From Dysgonomonas sp. PH5-45 (GTDB lineage: Bacteria > Bacteroidota > Bacteroidia > Bacteroidales > Dysgonomonadaceae): a stretch of DNA of 32,144 nucleotides. A program made the translations under genes and the position numbers. The notes below the pieces were generated by a model, which was given only the letters and a program-made list of their open reading frames with translations, was not told the DNA's origin and did not search any database. Positions within the stretch are counted from its first letter, which is position 1; every line of letters begins with the position of its first letter. Shown piece after piece: positions 25,512 to 32,144 of the stretch. Location: NCBI RefSeq assembly GCF_029893235.1, contig NZ_JARXWE010000027.1, positions 1 through 32,144 of the forward strand. The letters are read 5' to 3'.

Positions 25512-25741
25512 GGATAATATTTCCTAATCCTTTTCCTTTCTATTCTGGCAGACTCCTGCTGATATGCTTGAGCGCCTATAAAAGGAGAAAATACAACCAG
25601 AAGGCTATACCATATTTTTTGCTTCTTGGTCAGCGATTCATCTTTCGTTATCACCAACCAAATGATGAGCACTGCTGATACTATGTGAAATAGTATATAA
25701 GGCCAATATTCCAATAAGAAAGGTATTATTCCATTTTTCAT
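25496..25741 (-). CDS. Small membrane protein, PLDc_N-like
   Basis: The 81-residue protein has two hydrophobic segments: YWPYILFHIVSAVLIIWLVI (about 12-31) and IWYSLLVVFSPFIGAQAY (about 43-60). Then comes a strongly basic tail ending in RIERKRIRKYYPQKEK. The arrangement, with a W-x(n)-Pro-Gly pattern at the second helix, resembles phospholipase D N-terminal-like (PLDc_N) small proteins, whose function is unknown. Its start codon at 25741 is preceded by a match to the promoter consensus. It converges on waaA and is divergent from the 7TM-HD gene. Confidence 0.75.
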   Translation of the reverse strand: MKNGIIPFLLEYWPYILFHIVSAVLIIWLVITKDESLTKKQKIWYSLLVVFSPFIGAQAYQQESARIERKRIRKYYPQKEK

Positions 25742-25769
25742 GCAATATTTTGTATATGCAATTGACTCT

Positions 25770-25803
25770 CAAAGATAAAAATTTTGCTTAACATAGCTAC
25801 AAA
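25770..25803 (-). promoter_or_regulatory. Promoter of the small PLDc_N-like gene
   Basis: On the minus strand TATCTTTG (complement of 25770-25777) is an exact -7 box, with a TTTG (complement of 25800-25803) 22 bases upstream, slightly wider than the usual 19-21. The predicted leader is about 20 bases. Confidence 0.55.
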
Positions 25804-25883
25804 ATGTGTGGGCAAGGATAAATTTATAGATAATCCGATTTCAGTTAAATGTTATTTTTTTCTTAATTAATGTAGGAATCTGT

Positions 25884-25891
25884 TATATTTG
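25884..25891 (+). promoter_or_regulatory. Promoter -7 box of the 7TM-HD gene, which decides its start
   Basis: TATATTTG ends at 25891, the first base of an alternative GTG start. A transcript beginning near 25897 would lack that GTG, so ATG 25912 is favoured. At -33 there is only a T-run. Confidence 0.6.
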
Positions 25892-25911
25892 TGAATAAAA
25901 GAAACGAAACC

Positions 25912-27948
25912 ATGAAACATAAGATAAACATTCCGGCTCCGTTTTACTTCATTGTAGCGATTCTTCTAATAACTTACATTGCTCCTCGCGACAGTAAGTT
26001 TAAGTATTCGTATGTTGAAGGGCGTCCGTGGAAGTATGGCTTGCTGACGGCTCCATCCGACTTTCCTATTTATAAGCCCGACAAACAGATTGAGGCAGAA
26101 AAAGATAGCTTAATGAGGGATTTCCAGCCTTATTATATGTTCGATTCTGTTGCCTCAACAAAAGCAATAACTCAGTTTGTACGCGATGCCGAAGCCAATA
26201 GCGTTCAACCGGCTTATATAAACTATGTAAGGTCGAAACTTTCGGAGATATACAAAGCCGGAATCATTTCTATCAACGACTTCGAGCAAATAAACAAATC
26301 GAATCATAAACAGATTAAGTTATTGTCCGACAACGTGGCCGCAACCCGCGAGGTTTCGTCTTTCCGTACATCAAGGAGGGCTTACGAGATTCTTTTGGAA
26401 GAGATACCGTCACAGATGGATGTGAGGATACTAAAAACGATGAATCTTGACAACTATGTGACCGCAAATGTTGTATATGATGAAGAAAGAACCGAGAAGT
26501 TCAGAAACGAAATGGTGCAGCATATAGCCTTGGCCGAGGGCATGGTACAGGCTGGCGAAAGGATAATAGACCGGGGCGAGATTGTAGACGGCCATGTGTT
26601 CAACATACTGAACTCACTAAAAAAAATAACAGAAGAAAAAGAAGAGTCGAGAGCCACCCAGAATTGGCTTATTTTGGGACAACTCATAATGGTGGCTATA
26701 CTTATAATGGCACTTATGGTTTATCTGAAACTGTTCCGCCCCCGGGAATATAATGATAAACGGAATACTATTTTTATATTATTGTCTATCACCGTTTTTT
26801 GTTTGCTGACAGGGGTGGCGGTCGATTATAAATTGCTGCACGTATTTGTCATACCGTTTGCCATACCTACCATACTGATACGTACGTTTATAGATTCGCG
26901 TACGGCTATGGTATCGCACACTATAATGATTTTGGTTTGCGCACTTATGGTTCCTTTCCCGTCGGAGTTTATACTATTGCAGATTCCGGTAGGCTATGCC
27001 TGTATATTCGGGCTGAAAGATTTGGCCGAAAGGTCGCAGTTGATAAGGTGTTCGTTCTTTATACTGCTCACTTACGCATTGGTCTACACAGGTATAGTTC
27101 TGTGGCAGGACGGGGATATTTTGCAGGTGAATTGGAAGATGTTTCTGTATTTCCTTATCAATTTCGTTTTTGTTATGTTCTCGTACCTGTTGGTATATAT
27201 GTGCGAGAAAGTTTTTGGTTTCATCTCGGGGGTAAGCATGGTAGAGCTTTCTAACATAAATAAACCACTACTGCTGAAGCTTTCGGAAACAGCCCCCGGA
27301 ACATTCCAGCATTCTATGCAAGTAGCAAATCTTGCTGCCGCAGCAGCAACAGGCATCGGAGCCAATGCGTCACTGGTGCGTACGGGAGCCATGTATCACG
27401 ATATAGGAAAGATGATTGAACCTGCGTTCTTTACAGAAAACCAGTCGCCGGGAATGAATCCACATAAGGGACTGTCGTACAAAGAGAGTGCAAAGATTAT
27501 TATAAGCCATGTTCCCGAAGGGGTTAAGATAGCCAAAAGCTATAATCTGCCGGAACAAATCATAGCTTTCATTACAACCCATCACGGAAAAGGCAAAGCC
27601 AAATACTTCTACAACTCGTACAAGAACGAGCACCCCGATGAGGAAGTAGACCCTAAGGATTTTACTTATCCGGGGCCAAACCCATTCAGCAAAGAAACAG
27701 CTATCCTGATGATGGCCGACACGGTTGAGGCAGCATCGCGAAGTCTGCCCGAATATACTGAAAAGAGTATTTCTGCGCTCATAAACCGGCTGATAGACTC
27801 GCAGGTTGAAGACGGGCTATTCCGTAATGCACCTATCACATTCAAGGAAATAGAAAAAATAAAAGGAATTTTCAGCGATAAACTGAAAACAATCTATCAC
27901 ACCCGTATTGCATATCCCGAATTGAAAAAAGAGGAGAAAGAAATATAG
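25912..27948 (+). CDS. 7TM-HD (HDIG) membrane phosphodiesterase, PgpH-like
   Basis: A 678-residue protein with the 7TMR-HD layout: an N-terminal membrane anchor (FYFIVAILLITYIA, near 12-25), an extracytoplasmic helical domain (about 35-245), seven membrane helices (about 250-435) and a cytoplasmic HD phosphodiesterase domain. In the HD domain the metal ligands are visible as HSMQVAN (His467), MYHDIGK (His496-Asp497), ISHVPEG, THHGKGK and MADTVEAASRS. PgpH proteins of this architecture degrade cyclic di-AMP, linking it to osmotic and wall control. I infer that function from architecture; cyclic dinucleotide specificity cannot be read here. It lies directly upstream of PBP1A on the same strand, with a 118-base gap that carries its own promoter box. 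Confidence 0.9.
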   Translation: MKHKINIPAPFYFIVAILLITYIAPRDSKFKYSYVEGRPWKYGLLTAPSDFPIYKPDKQIEAEKDSLMRDFQPYYMFDSVASTKAITQFVRDAEANSVQPAYINYVRSKLSEIYKAGIISINDFEQINKSNHKQIKLLSDNVAATREVSSFRTSRRAYEILLEEIPSQMDVRILKTMNLDNYVTANVVYDEERTEKFRNEMVQHIALAEGMVQAGERIIDRGEIVDGHVFNILNSLKKITEEKEESRATQNWLILGQLIMVAILIMALMVYLKLFRPREYNDKRNTIFILLSITVFCLLTGVAVDYKLLHVFVIPFAIPTILIRTFIDSRTAMVSHTIMILVCALMVPFPSEFILLQIPVGYACIFGLKDLAERSQLIRCSFFILLTYALVYTGIVLWQDGDILQVNWKMFLYFLINFVFVMFSYLLVYMCEKVFGFISGVSMVELSNINKPLLLKLSETAPGTFQHSMQVANLAAAAATGIGANASLVRTGAMYHDIGKMIEPAFFTENQSPGMNPHKGLSYKESAKIIISHVPEGVKIAKSYNLPEQIIAFITTHHGKGKAKYFYNSYKNEHPDEEVDPKDFTYPGPNPFSKETAILMMADTVEAASRSLPEYTEKSISALINRLIDSQVEDGLFRNAPITFKEIEKIKGIFSDKLKTIYHTRIAYPELKKEEKEI

Positions 27949-28001
27949 GGAGCAAAGAATTTCTTTAGCATACTTTAAGTATGAAAATGAATTGCTTTAT
28001 T

Positions 28002-28009
28002 TACTTTTG
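28002..28009 (+). promoter_or_regulatory. Promoter -7 box for the PBP1A gene
   Basis: TACTTTTG matches TAnnTTTG 58-65 bases before ATG 28067, giving a leader of about 50 bases. No TTTG is found at -33. Confidence 0.45.
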
Positions 28010-28066
28010 TAGGCCAACACGAATCAGACTCTGGCAAACACACAATTTGTTTATTTTTAAGTAAGA

Positions 28067-30442
28067 ATGACACAAAAAAAGAAGAAAAAGAAAGAAGGTT
28101 CTACTAATAAAAAAGCCAAAAGGATAGTAGCGGTGCTTTGGGGCGCGTTTATTGCTGTAATTTTGGCTATAGTATTGGTCTTTGTGCTGATAACAGCCGG
28201 ATGGATAGGCTATATGCCCCCGATTGAAGACCTCGAAAACCCGATAGATAAGTATGCCTCTCAGGTTTATTCGTCCGACAACGAATTGCTCGGAACTTAT
28301 TCTATGAGCAAGGAAAACCGTATTTTTTCGAGCTACGACGAGCTTTCGCCTTACCTTGTGCAAGCCCTTGTTGCAACCGAAGATAAAAGATATTACGACC
28401 ATTCGGGAGTCGATATCCAAGCATTGGGACGGGTAATTGTCAAAACCATTTTCATGTCGCAAGACAATGCCGGTGGAGGTAGTACCATAACCCAGCAGTT
28501 GGCCAAGCAATTGTATTCGCCTCCTGCCGAAAATATTATGGATCGTGCTTTGCAAAAACCCATAGAGTGGGTTATTGCCACAAAGTTGGAAAGATATTAT
28601 ACAAAAGACGAAATCATAAACCTGTATCTCAATAAGTTCGACTTTCTGAACAATGCGGTGGGGATACAATCGGCAGCAAAGGTCTATTTCAACAAGTTGC
28701 CCAAAGATCTGAATATACAGGAGGCAGCCATGCTTATAGGTATGTGCCAGAATCCTTCAAAATTTAACCCGCGCAACCCTAAAAAAATAGAAGCTACAAA
28801 AAAACGCCGCAACATAGTTCTTGGCCTTATGGCCGATGCCGGATACATAACCCGGCAAGAAGCCGATTCGTTGAAGCAACTGCCCATTCAGCTCGATTTT
28901 AAGCGTGTTGACCACAAAGACGGTTTAGCGCCCTATTTTAGAGAATATCTGCGAAAAAGCCTTACGGCACAAAAGCCCAACAAATCGAATTACGCATCGT
29001 GGCAAATGACTCAATACAGTACCGATTCGGCTGCTTGGGAAAACGACCCAATGTACGGATGGTGCAACAAAAACAAGAAAGCCGATGGGTCGTACTACAA
29101 TCTTTACTCCGATGGGCTGAGAATATATACAACAATCGACTCTCGCATGCAAACCTATGCCGAAGAGGCTGTACAAGAGCATATAGGAGGTTATTTGCAA
29201 CCGCTGTTTACGCGCGAAAAGAAAGGACGTTCGTACGCTCCGTTTTCGGCATCGGTAACCAAAAAGGTAGATGAACTATTGGCTAATGCCATGAAAACAA
29301 CCGACCGCTACCGGGATATGAAGAAAGCCGGGTATAGCGAGAAAGAGATACTCGAAGTATTTAAGACACCTGCCGACATGAAGGTGTTCACATGGCAGGG
29401 AGAAGTCGATACAACAATGACGCCATTAGATTCTATCCGTTACTATAAAGGCTTCCTTCGTTCGGGCTTTGCGGCCATCGATCCGTACAACGGACACATG
29501 AAAGCTTATGTGGGTGGAATCGACTTTAAATACTTCCAATATGATATGGTAAGCATCGGGCGCCGTCAGATTGGGTCTACAATAAAACCTTACCTCTATA
29601 CTTTGGCTATGATGGAAGGTATGACTCCTTGCGACCAAATGTCGCACGTACAACAAACCGTTACTAACGAAAGAGGAGATGTGATATGGTCGCCACGTTC
29701 GGGCAGAAATATGGATGGAGCAATGGTTTCTATAAAGTGGGGGCTTCAAAATTCAGATAACTGGGTAACAGCTTGGTTGATGAAGCAATTGTCGCCAACG
29801 GCACTTGTACGCCTTCTTCACTCATTTGGTGTTACAGGCGATATAGACGCCCAATATGCTTTGGCATTAGGCACTTGCGATGTGTCGGTAGGCGAAATGG
29901 TCAGTGCATACACCGCTTTTGTAAACAAGGGTATGAGGTCTAAACCTATGTATATAACCCGTATAGAAGATGCCCACGGGAATATCGTAGCTACATTCAG
30001 CCCTCAACCAGAGGAAATATTTGATGAATTTACTTACGTAAAAATGCTTGATATGCTTCGTGCCGTAATTGACGGAGGAACAGGTGGACGTGTTAGAGGA
30101 CGTTATGGATTGCAGGGGCCTATGGGTGGAAAAACGGGAACAACGCAGAATAACTCCGACGGTTGGTTTATGGCTTTCACGCCCGAACTTGTTACCGGTT
30201 GTTGGGTTGGAGGTGAAGACCGTTCAATTCACTTCGATGGCATCGGTTTGGGACAAGGGGCTTCGATGGCACTGCCCGTATTCGGTATATTTATGAAGAA
30301 AGTTTATGCCGATTCGAAATTGGGATACAGCACAAAAAAACAGTTTGTGACCGTTGACGGAAACCTTAATCCTTGTGCCGGCTCAGCAATTGATGAGAGC
30401 CCCGGAGGAGTTGCCGAAGGTATAGACGACTTGTTCGATTAG
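28067..30442 (+). CDS. mrcA: Bifunctional penicillin-binding protein 1A (transglycosylase/transpeptidase)
   Basis: This is a class A PBP that polymerises glycan strands and cross-links peptides. The 791-residue protein has a Lys-rich cytoplasmic start (KKKKKKEGSTNKKAKR), a membrane helix (about 24-45), a GT51 glycosyltransferase domain with ALVATEDKRYYDHSGVD (Glu105 as the catalytic residue) and GGGSTITQQLAKQLY, and a transpeptidase domain. The three transpeptidase motifs are present: RQIGSTIKPYLY (SxxK, Ser504-Lys507), QNSDNWVTAW (SxN) and GGKTGTTQNN (KTGT, Lys689-Thr692). The end is a short acidic tail. It follows the 7TM-HD gene. A strong hairpin terminator lies after it. Confidence 0.95.
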   Translation: MTQKKKKKKEGSTNKKAKRIVAVLWGAFIAVILAIVLVFVLITAGWIGYMPPIEDLENPIDKYASQVYSSDNELLGTYSMSKENRIFSSYDELSPYLVQALVATEDKRYYDHSGVDIQALGRVIVKTIFMSQDNAGGGSTITQQLAKQLYSPPAENIMDRALQKPIEWVIATKLERYYTKDEIINLYLNKFDFLNNAVGIQSAAKVYFNKLPKDLNIQEAAMLIGMCQNPSKFNPRNPKKIEATKKRRNIVLGLMADAGYITRQEADSLKQLPIQLDFKRVDHKDGLAPYFREYLRKSLTAQKPNKSNYASWQMTQYSTDSAAWENDPMYGWCNKNKKADGSYYNLYSDGLRIYTTIDSRMQTYAEEAVQEHIGGYLQPLFTREKKGRSYAPFSASVTKKVDELLANAMKTTDRYRDMKKAGYSEKEILEVFKTPADMKVFTWQGEVDTTMTPLDSIRYYKGFLRSGFAAIDPYNGHMKAYVGGIDFKYFQYDMVSIGRRQIGSTIKPYLYTLAMMEGMTPCDQMSHVQQTVTNERGDVIWSPRSGRNMDGAMVSIKWGLQNSDNWVTAWLMKQLSPTALVRLLHSFGVTGDIDAQYALALGTCDVSVGEMVSAYTAFVNKGMRSKPMYITRIEDAHGNIVATFSPQPEEIFDEFTYVKMLDMLRAVIDGGTGGRVRGRYGLQGPMGGKTGTTQNNSDGWFMAFTPELVTGCWVGGEDRSIHFDGIGLGQGASMALPVFGIFMKKVYADSKLGYSTKKQFVTVDGNLNPCAGSAIDESPGGVAEGIDDLFD

Positions 30443-30482
30443 CGCAACAGAGCTAATATTTTAGAAATGAAAAGAAATATAT

Positions 30483-30540
30483 AAAGGGAGAAAATCGGAG
30501 CAATTTTATTACCATTCCGGTTTTCTCCTTTTCTTTTATT
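30483..30540 (+). terminator. Bidirectional terminator between PBP1A and the convergent minus-strand gene
   Basis: AAAGGGAGAAAATCGG and CCGGTTTTCTCCTTTT pair over about 15 positions with one or two G-U pairs around an 18-base A/T-rich loop, followed by CTTTTATT. The U-tract reaches the stop codon of the minus-strand gene ending at 30536. On the other strand the U-tract is weaker (CCCTTTATATATTTC), so reverse termination is probable but less strong. Confidence 0.75.
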
Positions 30541-32005
30541 CCACCTCTTGCACATCGGTTATCCCTTCGCGGTTCAGCAGGATGCGGTAAGCTTTATAAT
30601 ACGAATTGGTGTTCGATTCGCACTGAATTACAAAAAACAAAGGATATACTTTTGCCGCCTGAAACTTAACGAAGCCCTCCTCTTTGTCGGGGACATAAAG
30701 CGGAATGTAGGGGTCGTCCATCTTTTGCAGAAAATGAAACAAGTTAATTCGTGTGATATCGTTGACGCCCGACAAGCGGTATTCTTTATATTTCTCAAAA
30801 TTTTCTTCCGATAGTTTAACCCATTTTCGGTATAAGATTATTTTTTCGTCGTAAACATCATTTTCGGTATCAATCAGTTGATTGGTATGGCGTAGAGCCA
30901 GAATCTCGTCCGATATTTTTTGTTCTTCCCTAAAATCGAAGGCCTCCTTCACCCACCCTATTTCTTGATTGCGGATGCTAAGCTTGAGTTTTGTGTCGAA
31001 ATATCTTTTGCTCAACTCCGACGTATAAAGATAGCGCATAAGGTCTTTTATACGGTCTTTCATCATATAGCTGATAACCAAAATAATGAAAAGGTCGGTA
31101 GTGAAGTTGCCAAACCGTTGCGTGGCAAAAAAGGAAATGACCGTGGCAAAAATCATGGCTATACCTGCCGCAATACTGTAATAGAATTGTTCTATGTAAT
31201 ATCCGTCTTTCTTTTTTTCGGTTTTCAGATATAAGTCGGTTTCTATAAACTTCTTTAATATATTGCGCCTCAAGATAACCAAACGGTTGTGGTCTTCGTC
31301 TCCTTCTTTAAGGAGCATGTAGCCGTGTTTTCTTTTATATTCAACTTCGTCTGCCTGCAGTGTGTTTAAAGCGGCTTTCACTTCCTCAAAAACGGACGGA
31401 CGGCTATTTTTCAGAGAGTGTATTATCTGGAAAGAATATTGTTCAATGATGTTACCCAGAAATTCGTCGGCAAAATCAAAATATTCATAATGCTCGTCCG
31501 AAATACCGGGCGAGGCAAGCATCTTGCGCTTGTCTCTGAACTGCTTGGTAATAGCTCGTATATCCGCAACAAACCGATCGATGGCAGCAGGAATATCCTT
31601 ATTTGATGTATCATTGCAGATGATGCGGGTATCGCGCCTCAATGCGCTTTTCAGGATACACATCAGCATTCGTATCTGATAGCGGTAGTTTTCAGTTTTT
31701 TTATCGTCGTCGGGGTCGGGCAGAAGCCGTTCCATTGCTTTTTGCAAGCGAGGTAGCGGTCCCCGGCCTTCTTGCAATATATCACTAAGCGAATAGATTG
31801 GAGTTATCAGCCTGAGGTTACTTTTCACGTCATGGTAAAACTGGCTTTTAGAATACGTGCTTCTGTTTATATCGAGGCTATTGGGCACAAAAACCCATGT
31901 ATTAATCTTAAATTCATTAATATTGGCATGTCCCTTGTTTGTTATAAAATGGCTTTTCAGCTCGATGGAATACCTATCGTGTATTTTTACCTCGTTTTCT
32001 ACCAT
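30536..32005 (-). CDS. Unrecognised 489-residue protein with two central membrane helices
   Basis: I do not recognise this family. From ATG 32005 (MVENEVKIHDRYS) the 489-residue product has a soluble, charged N-terminal part (1-270), two hydrophobic segments close together (about 273-294, YYSIAAGIAMIFATVISFF, and 300-317, FTTDLFIILVISYMM) and a soluble C-terminal part (320-489) rich in Glu, Lys and Tyr. Both large parts probably face the same side, as a short hairpin joins the helices. There is no signal peptide and no catalytic motif that I can name. A longer start (TTG 32035, adding MKIFSNFIFS) is possible but uses a rare start codon. It converges on PBP1A and follows, on the minus strand, a partial gene ending 58 bases upstream, so it may be second in an operon. 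Confidence 0.85.
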   Translation of the reverse strand: MVENEVKIHDRYSIELKSHFITNKGHANINEFKINTWVFVPNSLDINRSTYSKSQFYHDVKSNLRLITPIYSLSDILQEGRGPLPRLQKAMERLLPDPDDDKKTENYRYQIRMLMCILKSALRRDTRIICNDTSNKDIPAAIDRFVADIRAITKQFRDKRKMLASPGISDEHYEYFDFADEFLGNIIEQYSFQIIHSLKNSRPSVFEEVKAALNTLQADEVEYKRKHGYMLLKEGDEDHNRLVILRRNILKKFIETDLYLKTEKKKDGYYIEQFYYSIAAGIAMIFATVISFFATQRFGNFTTDLFIILVISYMMKDRIKDLMRYLYTSELSKRYFDTKLKLSIRNQEIGWVKEAFDFREEQKISDEILALRHTNQLIDTENDVYDEKIILYRKWVKLSEENFEKYKEYRLSGVNDITRINLFHFLQKMDDPYIPLYVPDKEEGFVKFQAAKVYPLFFVIQCESNTNSYYKAYRILLNREGITDVQEVE

Positions 32006-32063
32006 ACTGAAAATAAAATTACTAAATATTTTCAAGAAACAATTATATGCCAGGGCAACCGCA

Positions 32064-32144
32064 TCAAATTTTCAATAGTTTCCTGAGATATTGAGTATCC
32101 AGCGCTGCTTTATATAGCCTCTTTTTAATACTCAGTTTGTCTTT
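32064..32144 (-). CDS. C-terminal end of a gene running off the right edge (partial)
   Basis: The minus strand has one frame open from the window edge to a TGA at 32064-32066, giving 26 residues (KDKLSIKKRLYKAALDTQYL and six more, ending KLLKI). The other two minus frames close at once. The composition is plausible for the basic end of a protein, but 26 codons is too short to be sure, and the family cannot be named. If real, it lies 58 bases upstream of the 489-residue protein gene. Confidence 0.4.
   Translation of the reverse strand, partial: KDKLSIKKRLYKAALDTQYLRKLLKI

Noticed and set aside
25891-25911. GTG start for the 7TM-HD gene
   Set aside because: The GTG is the last base of the -7 box plus two, so it lies before the predicted transcription start; ATG 25912 is used.
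28001-28669. 222-codon minus-strand frame across the start of the PBP1A gene
   Set aside because: It lies opposite the PBP1A coding sequence, whose domain motifs are unmistakable, and shows no recognisable protein features.
1-32144. Search for mobile elements, CRISPR arrays, phage genes and defence systems
   Set aside because: No transposase or integrase, no target-site duplications, no regularly spaced repeats, and no toxin or nuclease cassette are visible. The tRNA-Ser has no partial 3' copy downstream that would suggest an attachment site.

Overview
The window is about 32 kb of chromosomal DNA from a member of the Bacteroidota, most likely the order Bacteroidales. Three things point there: a C-terminal type IX secretion (T9SS type A) sorting domain, repeated promoters with the Bacteroidota -7 element TAnnTTTG (often TATATTTG) in place of E. 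coli-type -10/-35 boxes, and little or no Shine-Dalgarno sequence before starts. Genus cannot be read from the sequence; a Dysgonomonas-like organism is a guess. Most of the window is ordinary chromosomal backbone. I see no insertion sequence, CRISPR array, phage module or restriction/defence cassette.

Layout. 1-5267 (minus strand): a large T9SS-secreted multidomain surface protein preceded by a membrane-anchored TPR/AraC-type regulator. 5268-10981 (plus): a DEAD-box RNA helicase with a long leader, then a tricorn-like S41 protease. 10982-11593: a hairpin terminator and what looks like a decayed LytS/LytTR two-component locus. 11594-14119: a beta-hydroxyacid dehydrogenase and, convergent to it, a secreted GH10-like (DUF187) glycosidase. 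14260-19225 (plus): fhs, a DUF1460 amidase-like protein, a CPBP protease and a polyprenyl-phosphate sugar transferase in tight succession, converging on mltG with overlapping stop codons. 20327-22384: tRNA-Ser(GCT) with its own promoter and terminator, directly followed by an OafA-type acyltransferase/SGNH protein. 22406-25741: a 56-residue minus-strand membrane protein, the gltX-waaA pair, and an 81-residue PLDc_N-like membrane protein. 25884-30442: a 7TM-HD (PgpH-like) phosphodiesterase and penicillin-binding protein 1A. 30536-32144 (minus): an unrecognised two-TM 489-residue protein, probably co-transcribed with a gene running off the right edge.

Together the genes are weighted to the cell envelope: peptidoglycan synthesis and trimming (PBP1A, MltG, the DUF1460 protein, and a probable c-di-AMP phosphodiesterase that could link to turgor and wall control), lipopolysaccharide core (WaaA), surface polysaccharide start and decoration (sugar transferase, acyltransferase), and secreted proteins (T9SS protein, glycosidase, tricorn-like protease). 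Housekeeping genes (gltX, fhs, tRNA-Ser, helicase) are interspersed. The least explained items are the fused sensor/regulator remnant at 11085-11458, the small minus-strand gene at 22406-22576, and the 489-residue protein at the right end.
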